Of a stretch of DNA of 31,419 bases, positions 7,100 to 14,676 are shown in pieces. The notes below the pieces were generated by a model. The model did not search any database and was not told where the DNA came from. It saw nothing but the letters and a program-made list of their open reading frames with translations. Position 1 is the stretch's first letter. Each line of letters opens with the position of its first letter. A program made the position numbers and the translations under genes. The DNA comes from CAZQKE01 sp964593865. GTDB lineage: Bacteria; Chloroflexota; Anaerolineae; JAAYZQ01. The DNA is taken from assembly GCA_964593865.1 (NCBI GenBank), contig CAZQKE010000122.1, positions 1 to 31,419 of the forward strand, given 5' to 3'.

Positions 7100-8511
7100 T
7101 TTATCCCTTCCGGTTTGTAGAACCCGATAACATATTCCCGGTGCATCCGTTGTTGAATCTGTGATTTCAAGTTCAGATTGGCCCCAGCGGGCATCATCCG
7201 CCGATTGCGGTCCAGATTCCGCACCCCAATCTTGGGGACCTGAAAACCGATGTGCTGTCCGATTTCGGCCAGACAGGTTTGCGTCTCGGTGTTTCGCCCT
7301 CGCATGACCGAGTTGCCAACGACGACGATGGCCGCCCGTCCCGGTTTGAGCACCCGAAACATCTCGCGCAAGACCCGCGACATCTCCGAGTAGTAGCGGT
7401 GAAGCACTTGGCCCTTTTTCCTGTCCCGTTTGCCAACATCGGTCACGATGCGCTTGACTCGATCCGGCAAGTCTTCGAAGGCGAAACCGGTCACGGCTTC
7501 CCCGCCGATGTACTCTTTGCGCTTCCGACCTAGATCATCAATGGGATAGCCCAGCCACACCAACGAAAATTTGTGAGCACGCATGTAGTCGATGGCATTC
7601 GAGGCATAAGGGGGCGAAGTGACGATCAGATCTATGCAGTCATCATCCAAGGGTAGCGATTGAGCATTCCCCAACATGATGTGCGGTTTGTACCGCACTG
7701 ACTCCACTCCCCCCAATCCCACTAATGCCGGTTGGAGAGGTTTGGCGAAAAGCAGACCTTTTAAGTTTTGCTGCACTCGCTTGGCAAATTCCTCCAGCGG
7801 TGAGCGCAATGTTTTGGTCATCCACCGGCGTCGCTGCAGTAGCCCTCCTTCCAAGTCATGGCCTACGATCACCCGCCCATCCCGATCCACAGCCGTCTTG
7901 ACACGGTGGGGGCGGGTGTGGGCCAGATCAAGGGCCAGCGAAACCCCGCCTGACTTGGTGATGATGATGGCGGAAAAAGCCAATTCCAAAAAGGCTCGGA
8001 TGTCGGCGTCCTTCACCTGTGCGATCTGTGTGATCAGTGCCAGCAATTCAACCTGTGTCTGGGGTGCAAACCAGTAATCCACGAATGCCCGCGTTTTGGA
8101 ATCCCAACGGACTGTCAGTGCATGTTCCAGATCGGTTCTCCGTTCCCTGACGGCAGATCTGGCCTGTGCCAGTACCTCTTGGCCGATGCGGGTTGCTCTT
8201 TCGATGTCCAAAGGTGTCACTTTGACCTGGGAAAGCATCAGTGCCAGAGGATCAATGTCACACCCTATCGCCCGGCGACCGGTCAGATACGCCTCGACCA
8301 CCGTCGTTCCGGAACCGACCATCGGGTCGAGGATCAGCTCACCAGGCCCCGTCAACGCCTCGATGAATTTGCGCGGCAATTGGGGTGGAAACTTGGCCGG
8401 AAAGGAGTGAAAATTGTGAGAAGCGTATCCGCTCTCCTGGTTGTGGAAATCCAGGTCTTGTGAGAGTAGCTCTACCAGCCGCTCCCGATAGTCATTCCCC
8501 GGCCCTCTCAC
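7096..8511 (-). CDS. DNA methyltransferase with TSPPY motif (probably N4-cytosine), partner of the NgoMIV-type enzyme
   Basis: A 471-aa DNA methyltransferase. A motif-X-like N-terminus (HSFPAKFPPQLPRKF, about 35-49) is followed by the AdoMet loop DPMVGSGTT (62-70) and GCDIDP (83-88). After a long central region comes the catalytic TSPPY (298-302). SPPY is typical of N4-cytosine enzymes. The I-TRD-IV order is alpha-like. It should protect the sites cut by the enzyme at 6242-7099, to which it is joined by an ATGA overlap. The start is a GTG at 8511 that overlaps the stop of the OB-fold gene (GTGA, 8508-8511). No ATG fits the N-terminus. This means a restriction-modification pair is translationally tied to an envelope gene. 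No C-protein gene is present. Confidence 0.9.
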   Translation of the reverse strand: MRGPGNDYRERLVELLSQDLDFHNQESGYASHNFHSFPAKFPPQLPRKFIEALTGPGELILDPMVGSGTTVVEAYLTGRRAIGCDIDPLALMLSQVKVTPLDIERATRIGQEVLAQARSAVRERRTDLEHALTVRWDSKTRAFVDYWFAPQTQVELLALITQIAQVKDADIRAFLELAFSAIIITKSGGVSLALDLAHTRPHRVKTAVDRDGRVIVGHDLEGGLLQRRRWMTKTLRSPLEEFAKRVQQNLKGLLFAKPLQPALVGLGGVESVRYKPHIMLGNAQSLPLDDDCIDLIVTSPPYASNAIDYMRAHKFSLVWLGYPIDDLGRKRKEYIGGEAVTGFAFEDLPDRVKRIVTDVGKRDRKKGQVLHRYYSEMSRVLREMFRVLKPGRAAIVVVGNSVMRGRNTETQTCLAEIGQHIGFQVPKIGVRNLDRNRRMMPAGANLNLKSQIQQRMHREYVIGFYKPEGIK

Positions 8512-10952
8512 GGTCTGACCTCCACATCTGCGCCGGCGCGGGGGATGATCTCAATCGCACCTTTGTAGATGTCCACTTCCCCGATGATGCGCAGGCGAAC
8601 CCCCACGCCGAGGCCCGCCGGCAGGTAGGCCACCACCCGCTCCGGCACATAGACCAGAATCTCGCCTGTGCCGTCGTTGAGCCAGATTTTGCGCCAGGTG
8701 TCGCCCTCGATGCGGGCCGCCGTCCCTTCGACGATGAACACCCGCCCTTCATCCGACGCGGTGATCTCGCCCGCCGCCCGCTCCTCCACCGGCGGACGGT
8801 CGCCCCGGTGGAGCACGACCACGTCTGTGCCGGCCTGGGGCACGATCTCCAGCTCGCCCCGGTATTCATCCACCTGGCCCACGACCTGCACTTGGCTGCC
8901 GGGGAACAGGTCGTAGCGGTCGGCCAGCTCTTCCACCACATTCTGCCACAGGAGCAAGGTGATGCTGCCCGTGGCGTCGGTCAGGGTGTATTTGATCCCT
9001 TTGGAAAAGTAGGCAACTTCGGCAACGCCGGCCTGGGCCAGGGTGACGGTGCGGCCCACGTCGGCTGCGGTGATCTGGCCGATGCTGCGTGTTTCGGCGG
9101 TAGGGGTAGGTGTGGGGGCCGGGGGATCGGTAGGTTGGGGAGTTGGGGTGGGGGTTGGAATCGGTAGATCGGGGGTTGGGAGATCGGTCGGTTGGGAGGT
9201 TGGTACATCGGTAGGTTGGGGGAGAAAGGGGGTCGGTGTCATTTGGGCGATGGGGCCGCCCTGCGTGATCTCCACATCGGCGGGGACCTGGGGGATGATC
9301 TCCAGCGTGCCCTGATACTCGGCGATCTCGCCCCGCACCCGCACCCAGAAGCCCTCGGCCAGTTTGGTAAAGGTGTCATCCCGGTCGTAGAGGTCCTGCC
9401 AGACCAGCAGGGTGATCGTCCCCGTGCCGTCGTCCAGGGTGTACTTGACCCCTTGGGAGAACAGTTCCCAACCGGTGATCTGCCCGGCCACCTGCACCGT
9501 CCGGCCCACATCGGCGGCGGAGATCTGTCCGATGGCCACCTCTTCCACCGGGAGCTCCATGCGGCCCACCACGGCGACATCGGCGGCGACCTGGGGCACA
9601 ACCTCCAATTCGCCCCGGTATTCGGCCACCTCACCGACAATGCGCAGCACCGCCCCCGGTGTCACCTCCTCCGGTTTGGGCAGGGCGTCGTACACGTCTT
9701 GCCACAGCAGCAGGGTGACCGTCCCCGTGCCGTCGTCCAGCGCGCCCTTGACCCCTGCCGAGAAGGTTTGTAGCGATTTGAGCACCCCTTCCACCCGGAC
9801 CGTCCGGCCCACGTCGTCGGCGGATAGTTCACCCAGCCGCCGCTCGGCGACGATCTGCTCGGCGGCGGCGAGCAGAGTTACATCGGTGGGCAGTTCGGGT
9901 ACGATCTCCAGTTCACCCCGGTACTCGGCCACCTCACCCACGGCGCGCACCGTTGCCCCTTCTTCCAAAGCGATACGCCCCGTCAGGGCATCGTACAGGT
10001 CTTGCCAGAGCAACAGCGTGATCTTCCCTGTGCCGTCGTCTAGGGTAAATTTGACGCCGGCCGAGAAGGGGTTGACTTTGGCGATAGTTCCTTCAACCTG
10101 GGCCATGCTCCCCACATCCGCCGCCGATAGATCGGCGATGGACCGTTCCGGGGCGATGGCGATCTCTTCATCCAGCAGGGTCACGTCGCGGCCCCGGCCC
10201 ACCGAGATCTGGGGCGTGCCCTTGTACTGGTCCACTGCGCCCGTCACCTGCACCGTCCGGCCCACCTGCAACGGCGGCAGATCGCCGCCCAGGGCGGTGG
10301 CGGTGGTGGGCAGCGTCACGTCAATTTTGCCCGTCTCGTCGCGCAGGGTGATGATATGCAGCCCGGCGTAAGGGGTGCGCTCCTCGCGGACCACGCCGCG
10401 CACCGTGACCTTTTGGTAGAGGGGGGCAGCCGACGCCTCGGCGATGGTCATCTCCGTCGCCGGGGCCGGTTGGACCTCAAAGTTCTGGGGTGCGTTGAGG
10501 ATCAGGTACTGGAAATCGCCCTTGATGCGCAGCGTGCCCTCCACGGCGGCCCGGTCGCCCATGACCGGCACGCGGTCCTCGGCCAGCAGCGTCTCCGCCT
10601 CGCTGCGGTAGGCCGTGACCAGAATCTCGCCCGTGCCGTCCCACAGCCAGAATTTGAGGGCCTGGCTTTCGGGATCATAAGTCGGCTGGCGCACGACCGT
10701 GCCTTCGATGCGGACGTAGGCCCAGTTCATCGTGCCCACCAGGTTGCCGATTTCGACGGTGGGCGGTTGGCTGCGCCGGGCGATGAGCAGCAGCACGGCC
10801 AGGCCGATGACGGCCAGGGCCAGGCTGCCGTATTGGAAAGCGCGAAGGCTCATCCGGCGGCCCACGTCGGCCCCGCAGTAGGGGCATTTGTCGTAGGGTC
10901 CCACGAATCGCCCGCAACTGGGACATTGGGCAGACGTTTGTCCATCGGTCAT
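8508..10952 (-). CDS. Zinc-ribbon, membrane-anchored protein with seven tandem OB-like modules
   Basis: The protein has 814 aa. The N-terminal zinc ribbon has C10-x2-C13 and C23-x2-C26 (CPSC, CPYC). One membrane helix follows at about 41-58, and all the rest would be outside the cell. The exterior holds seven OB-fold-like modules. The clearest four repeat the pattern DVGRTVxVEG, then FSxGVKxTLDDGTGxITLLLWQDLYD, then GEVAEYRGELEIVPQ. A Pro/Thr/Gln linker of about 50 residues separates modules five and six. Such OB modules (tRNA_anti-like, nucleic-acid or metal-binding) occur singly in many bacterial proteins; seven in a row is striking. The role is unknown: adhesion, nucleic-acid capture and cell-wall scaffolding are all possible. 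The ATG at 10952 is preceded by a purine-rich GGAGAGGGGG stretch. It lies 31 nt after the DUF2723 gene. Confidence 0.85.
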   Translation of the reverse strand: MTDGQTSAQCPSCGRFVGPYDKCPYCGADVGRRMSLRAFQYGSLALAVIGLAVLLLIARRSQPPTVEIGNLVGTMNWAYVRIEGTVVRQPTYDPESQALKFWLWDGTGEILVTAYRSEAETLLAEDRVPVMGDRAAVEGTLRIKGDFQYLILNAPQNFEVQPAPATEMTIAEASAAPLYQKVTVRGVVREERTPYAGLHIITLRDETGKIDVTLPTTATALGGDLPPLQVGRTVQVTGAVDQYKGTPQISVGRGRDVTLLDEEIAIAPERSIADLSAADVGSMAQVEGTIAKVNPFSAGVKFTLDDGTGKITLLLWQDLYDALTGRIALEEGATVRAVGEVAEYRGELEIVPELPTDVTLLAAAEQIVAERRLGELSADDVGRTVRVEGVLKSLQTFSAGVKGALDDGTGTVTLLLWQDVYDALPKPEEVTPGAVLRIVGEVAEYRGELEVVPQVAADVAVVGRMELPVEEVAIGQISAADVGRTVQVAGQITGWELFSQGVKYTLDDGTGTITLLVWQDLYDRDDTFTKLAEGFWVRVRGEIAEYQGTLEIIPQVPADVEITQGGPIAQMTPTPFLPQPTDVPTSQPTDLPTPDLPIPTPTPTPQPTDPPAPTPTPTAETRSIGQITAADVGRTVTLAQAGVAEVAYFSKGIKYTLTDATGSITLLLWQNVVEELADRYDLFPGSQVQVVGQVDEYRGELEIVPQAGTDVVVLHRGDRPPVEERAAGEITASDEGRVFIVEGTAARIEGDTWRKIWLNDGTGEILVYVPERVVAYLPAGLGVGVRLRIIGEVDIYKGAIEIIPRAGADVEVRP

Positions 10953-10983
10953 AGAGTCCCCCTCTCCGCAATGCAGATCAGGC

Positions 10984-12426
10984 TCATCGGCGTCTGTCCA
11001 CCACGCGCACCATCCCCGGCAACCCCTCCACCGGTTCCTCCACATAGCGGGTATGCCAGGCCGCGCCGTCATCCCAAGCATAAACCGGTCGCTGCCCCAG
11101 CCAATCGTCTACCTCGCCGGGCGTGATCCAACGGGCGTTGTACCAGCCCTTTTCCCCCCAGGCTACGTAGAGGATGGCTTCCAAGTCGTCATAATGGGAT
11201 TCCGAATCCACCAGCACAAAATCGGGTCCGGCCTGTTCGGCGAAATGGTGGGCCATTTCGGCGTAGTGGGTGTTGTGGCTTTGATCCACCTCTGCCCAAT
11301 TGGTCCACAGAGGGTAGAGAGGCATGAGCAAGAAGGCAGCAGCCAGCCCACCTTGCAGCACCCATCGCATTCCCCGTGCTTGACCGCGGAGCAACTCGGC
11401 CAGCCAGCGACGGATCGCGCCCAGCCCGCACCCTACAAAGACGGCGAAGACCAGGTAGGAGGGGATGAGATAGATACGAAAGGTCACGCCGCCGTAGTTC
11501 ATCCCAAAAACATAGATGCCCAGGGCGGCCAGGGCCAGAAAACCGAAACTTTTGAGATCTGCCTTGAGCCGTTCCCAGGCTCCGATCCAGCCGATGATGT
11601 AGCCCCAGCGGAAAAATTGCTTTTCCAGCAACTCCAGGTAGAGACGGAGTCGGTCCACCTGGTCGGCCAGCGAATAGCCGAAAAATTGGCCCGGAAAGCG
11701 GCTGCGCGTCATCCAGTGGAACCATCCCTTCCAGGAAAAAGGCCCCAACTCGTTGAGCAGCGGTTGTTGATGGGCGCGAAGGATGACGTACAGGTACTGC
11801 ATTGCCCCCAGCAACACCAAGCCGCCCAGGATGAGCAGGTTTCTCAGACTGAGCAGGACCCGGTAATCGGTGACGAGGATGAGGTAAAGCACCGCCGGGA
11901 CCAGCGTCACCACCGTCATGTGGTTGCCGAAGCTCAAGGCATAGAGGCCGATGCCCAAGTAGAGCCAGCCGATTTTGCGGCTTTGCTGCCAGGTCAGCAG
12001 GATGAGCAGCACCGCACCGATGAGAAAGGCGTTCAGGGTATAAACTTCGGCGAACACGGCCTGGCCCCACAGTGCCCGCGAAAAGGCGAAGGAAAGGGCA
12101 GCGGAGGCAGCGGCCACTCGGTCGTCGCTCAGGCGCATGACCAGGCCGTAGACCGTCACCGCTGCCAGCGCAGCAAACACCGCCGACATCAGGTTGATGC
12201 GGTAGGCCAATGTGCCCAGCGGTAGGTAGCCGAACAGGCGGCTCAAGGCGATATAGAGCGGGTAGCCAAAACGGTGGGGGATGCCCCACACATGGGCCAC
12301 GTACTGGAAACGGGCCGTATCGCCCCAGCCGACGCCGGGCAACAGGGTCTGCCGATAAGCGGCAAGGGCCAACAATCCCACCGCCAGGGGGACCAGGGTC
12401 GCGGCAAAGGGACGCAGACGGCTCAA
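10984..12426 (-). CDS. DUF2723 membrane protein (O-mannosyltransferase-like)
   Basis: A 480-aa polytopic protein. The N-terminal signature is typical of DUF2723: GWGDTARFQYVAHVWGIPHR, then FGYPLYIALSRLF, then YRINLMSAVFAALAAVTVY. Here the conserved acidic residue is D36 in the first periplasmic loop. About ten hydrophobic segments are followed by a soluble C-terminal tail of about 110 residues (EQAGPDFVLVDSESHYDDLEAI...). The family belongs to GT-C-fold transferases that use lipid-linked sugars to glycosylate exported proteins. That would suit a cell exporting Thr-rich linkers, though this link is inference. The start appears to be a TTG at 12426 overlapping the dnaB stop (TTGA, 12423-12426). 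No ATG exists before the first helix. Confidence 0.85.
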   Translation of the reverse strand: MSRLRPFAATLVPLAVGLLALAAYRQTLLPGVGWGDTARFQYVAHVWGIPHRFGYPLYIALSRLFGYLPLGTLAYRINLMSAVFAALAAVTVYGLVMRLSDDRVAAASAALSFAFSRALWGQAVFAEVYTLNAFLIGAVLLILLTWQQSRKIGWLYLGIGLYALSFGNHMTVVTLVPAVLYLILVTDYRVLLSLRNLLILGGLVLLGAMQYLYVILRAHQQPLLNELGPFSWKGWFHWMTRSRFPGQFFGYSLADQVDRLRLYLELLEKQFFRWGYIIGWIGAWERLKADLKSFGFLALAALGIYVFGMNYGGVTFRIYLIPSYLVFAVFVGCGLGAIRRWLAELLRGQARGMRWVLQGGLAAAFLLMPLYPLWTNWAEVDQSHNTHYAEMAHHFAEQAGPDFVLVDSESHYDDLEAILYVAWGEKGWYNARWITPGEVDDWLGQRPVYAWDDGAAWHTRYVEEPVEGLPGMVRVVDRRR

Positions 12427-13772
12427 AAGATGTCTACCTCCGTGCGGTGCACCTCAACCTCCAGGAATTGGGCCAGCTCTTTTTTGAAGTAGAGCTGCAC
12501 CGTGCCGGTCGGTCCGTTGCGGTGCTTGGCGATGATGATGTCGGCGATGTTGGGCCATTCGGTGTTTTCGTTGTACATTTCGTCGCGGTAGATGAACATC
12601 ACCACGTCCGCGTCTTGTTCCAAAGCCCCGGATTCGCGCAGGTCCGATAGAATCGGGCGTTTGTCGGTGCGCGATTCGACGCTACGGGAGAGTTGCGAGA
12701 GGGCAAGCAGCGGCACGTTCAGCTCGCGGGCCAGGGCCTTGAGCGACCGCGAGATGGACGAGATCTCCTGCACTCGGTTTTCGGAACGGTAATCGCCGCG
12801 CATGAGCTGCAAATAGTCCACGATGATCAAGTCCAAGCCGATCTCGGCGTGGAGGCGGCGGGCTTTGGTCCGCAATTCCATGGCCGAAACACCGGGGGTA
12901 TCGTCAATGTAAAAGTGGGTCTGGGCCAGGTCGTTGGTCGCTTTGATGAAGCGGCTCCATTCATGCTCTTCAATGTCACCCCGCCGCAGCCGTTGGGAAT
13001 TGATGCCGGTTTCGGCGGCGATGAGCCGTTGTACCACCTGCTCGCTGGACATCTCCAGGCTGAAGAAGGCTACCCGCTGGCCGTACTTTTTGGCCGCGTT
13101 GTGGGCAAATCCCAGGGCTAGGCTTGTTTTGCCCACGCTGGGTCGGGCGGCCAAGATGATCATGTCGGAGCGTTGCAACCCACCCAGGAGTTTGTCAATG
13201 CGCTCAAAGCCGGTGGGGATGCCGATCAATCCCCCCCGATGGCTCGTCAAGTATTCAATGCGGTCGTAATATTCGCTCAGCACCTGGCGGATGGGGACCA
13301 ACTCGCGGGAGACGCGCCGTTCCGAAACACCAAAGAGGATCTCTTCGGCCCGGTCTACCACTTCCTCCACATCGTCGGCTTCTCGGTAGGCCAGGGCTGC
13401 GATCTGGCCGGCGGCTTCAATGAGCCGCCGTCGGATGGCGGTCCGCTCCACGATGCGGGCGTAATGCTCTACGTGGATGGCCGTCGGCACGGCATTGATC
13501 AGGGAGGTGATAAAGGCGGGGCCGCCGACTTCGGCAAGCTGCCCACGGCGTTCCAACTCGTCGCAAATGGTCAGGAAATCAATCGGCTCGCGTCTATCGT
13601 GCAGGTGCAAGGCTGCCTCAAAGATCCAGCCGTGCTTTTCCCGGTAAAAATCCTCCGGCTGCAGGATGGTGGCAATGCGGATGATGGCATCAGGGTCGAT
13701 AAGGATCGCCCCCAACACCGCCTCCTCGGCTTCAATGTTTTGTGGCGGCAGCCGTTCAACCCGTTCGCTCAC
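12423..13772 (-). CDS. dnaB: Replicative DNA helicase DnaB
   Basis: 449 aa, full length for DnaB. The N-terminal domain begins with LPPQNIEAEEAVLGAILID and includes the HYARIVERTAIRR linker helix. The RecA-like domain has the Walker A ARPSVGKTS (about 209-217), FFSLEMSSEQ, the Walker B LIIVDYLQLM (about 310-320), the LSQLSRSVESR region and the C-terminal DLRESGALEQDADVV and AKHRNGPTG signatures. It unwinds DNA at the fork and loads primase. The start was set at the GTG at 13772, which has a purine-rich GGAGAAGGGG stretch upstream. The frame is open to a TTG at 13796 without a good binding site. No intein interrupts the gene. The downstream DUF2723 gene overlaps it by 4 nt. Confidence 0.96.
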   Translation of the reverse strand: MSERVERLPPQNIEAEEAVLGAILIDPDAIIRIATILQPEDFYREKHGWIFEAALHLHDRREPIDFLTICDELERRGQLAEVGGPAFITSLINAVPTAIHVEHYARIVERTAIRRRLIEAAGQIAALAYREADDVEEVVDRAEEILFGVSERRVSRELVPIRQVLSEYYDRIEYLTSHRGGLIGIPTGFERIDKLLGGLQRSDMIILAARPSVGKTSLALGFAHNAAKKYGQRVAFFSLEMSSEQVVQRLIAAETGINSQRLRRGDIEEHEWSRFIKATNDLAQTHFYIDDTPGVSAMELRTKARRLHAEIGLDLIIVDYLQLMRGDYRSENRVQEISSISRSLKALARELNVPLLALSQLSRSVESRTDKRPILSDLRESGALEQDADVVMFIYRDEMYNENTEWPNIADIIIAKHRNGPTGTVQLYFKKELAQFLEVEVHRTEVDIF

Positions 13773-13793
13773 AGCCAACCCCTTCTCCCGGCG

Positions 13794-13827
13794 CAAAAGA
13801 GGCCCCTGCCCGCAAGGTGTCGGCAGG
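13794..13827 (-). terminator. Weak hairpin between the bifunctional nuclease gene and dnaB
   Basis: On the minus strand CCTGCC (13822-13827) pairs with GGCAGG (13805-13810) around an 11-nt loop. After GGCC comes a short T-run (TCTTTTG, about 13794-13800). The stem is only 6 bp and the T-run is interrupted, so it may attenuate rather than stop transcription into dnaB. Confidence 0.3.
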
Positions 13828-13861
13828 AGCCCGATCCGTTCCCCTTTTGCTTGTGCGCACT

Positions 13862-14362
13862 CTAGCTCCCCAAGTCGCCCAGGTCCAGTCCTTCGATGAA
13901 ATCCTTGTAGGGGGCCAGTTTCTCCTCCTCTTCGGGCGTGAGGGCGTCCAGATCAATCTCTTCGTCGGGCATCACCCCGGCCCGTTCCATCACCGACTCG
14001 CTGACAAAGATGGGGGCCTGCACCCGCACGGCCAGGGCAATGGCATCACTGGGCCGGGCGTCCAGCTCAATCCGCTCCCCGTCCCGGTCCAGGACGATAC
14101 GGGCGTAGAACGTATCGTCGAGCAGATCGTTGACCAGCACATGGGAAACCTGTGCCCCCAGTTTCTCAATGGTCTGTTTGAGCAGATCGTGGGTCAGCGG
14201 ACGGGCGATCTCAATCCCCTGTAGCTTGATGGTGATGGCATCGGCTTCGTAAGGGCCGATCCAAATGGCCAGGTAACGCTCCAATCCTTCTTCTTTGAGT
14301 ACGATCACGCGGTGCTGGGATAGTAAGCTGGCCCGTACACTGTCAATGGTGACTTCAATCAT
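13862..14362 (-). CDS. Bifunctional nuclease family protein (BFN/DUF151)
   Basis: A 166-aa protein with the DUF151 signature: YLAIWIGPYEADAI (about 30-43), then ARPLTHDLLKQTIEKLGA (about 53-70), then VNDLLDDTFYARIVL and the very conserved DARPSDAIALAVR (101-113) followed by APIFVSESV. Plant and bacterial homologues are reported to have RNase and DNase activity. The physiological role in bacteria is poorly known. The acidic tail (ALTPEEEEKLAPYKDF) is common in the family. The start ATG at 14362 has GGGAG 7 nt upstream. The gene is first behind the promoter at 14527-14554 and is followed by dnaB after about 90 nt. The 160-nt leader is structured (see 14433-14475). Confidence 0.92.
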   Translation of the reverse strand: MIEVTIDSVRASLLSQHRVIVLKEEGLERYLAIWIGPYEADAITIKLQGIEIARPLTHDLLKQTIEKLGAQVSHVLVNDLLDDTFYARIVLDRDGERIELDARPSDAIALAVRVQAPIFVSESVMERAGVMPDEEIDLDALTPEEEEKLAPYKDFIEGLDLGDLGS

Positions 14363-14432
14363 ACCCAAGCTCCCTTCCAACCACTCACTACGACCGCATT
14401 TCCCGGAGGATGCTCCTTCTGCTCGGCGCGGG

Positions 14433-14475
14433 CCGTGGTTCCGTCCCCTTGCGCCACACCACGGTCCGGCGCAAG
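14433..14475 (-). other. Potential H-type pseudoknot in the bfn-dnaB leader
   Basis: Two perfect stems interlock. CTTGCGCC (14448-14455) pairs with GGCGCAAG (14468-14475), 8 bp. Its 12-nt loop holds ACCACGG (14458-14464), which pairs with CCGTGGT (14433-14439), 7 bp. In the minus-strand leader RNA the connecting loops are 3, 2 and 8 nt, sizes compatible with an H-type pseudoknot. It lies about 70 nt before the bfn start. No known riboswitch class is recognised. The pairing is seen in the sequence; the function is inferred. Confidence 0.45.
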
Positions 14476-14506
14476 CAACCGGAATTTCATCCCCGGCGAC
14501 GATTCG

Positions 14507-14521
14507 GGATTGTGTCAATCC
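14507..14521. promoter_or_regulatory. Perfect inverted repeat at the bfn transcription start (possible operator)
   Basis: GGATTG-TGT-CAATCC is a perfect 6-bp inverted repeat with a 3-bp centre. It sits 6 bp downstream of the bfn -10 element, covering the predicted transcription start. A repressor bound here would block the bfn-dnaB promoter. Confidence 0.4.
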
Positions 14522-14526
14522 TCCCG

Positions 14527-14554
14527 ATTATACCACAAGTCCCCCAGGGAGCAA
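14527..14554 (-). promoter_or_regulatory. Promoter of the bfn-dnaB operon
   Basis: Minus strand: TTGCTC (14549-14554), 16-nt spacer, TATAAT (14527-14532) preceded by TGG, an extended -10. It is back to back with the plus-strand promoter at 14556-14584; the two -35 boxes are one base apart. Confidence 0.7.
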
Positions 14555-14555
14555 G

Positions 14556-14584
14556 TTGACGCCGTTTCTCTTTCACAGTATAAT
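14556..14584 (+). promoter_or_regulatory. Promoter of the M28-type peptidase gene
   Basis: TTGACG (14556-14561), 17-nt spacer, perfect TATAAT (14579-14584). Transcription should begin near 14591, leaving an 85-nt leader before the ATG at 14677. Confidence 0.8.
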
Positions 14585-14676
14585 GCACCCGCTTGCTGTG
14601 CCCCGGCGCAGGCGGTGGAAAGAAAACCCCCGCCGGTGGGGATCGCGTCAACTTTTGGCGAATGAGGAGATCGCCG

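Noticed and set aside
14593..14676. Longer N-terminus for the M28-type peptidase from the ATG at 14593
   Set aside because: It would begin at the transcription start without a binding site and adds a Gly/Pro/Lys stretch not typical of the family. The ATG at 14677 has GAGGAG.
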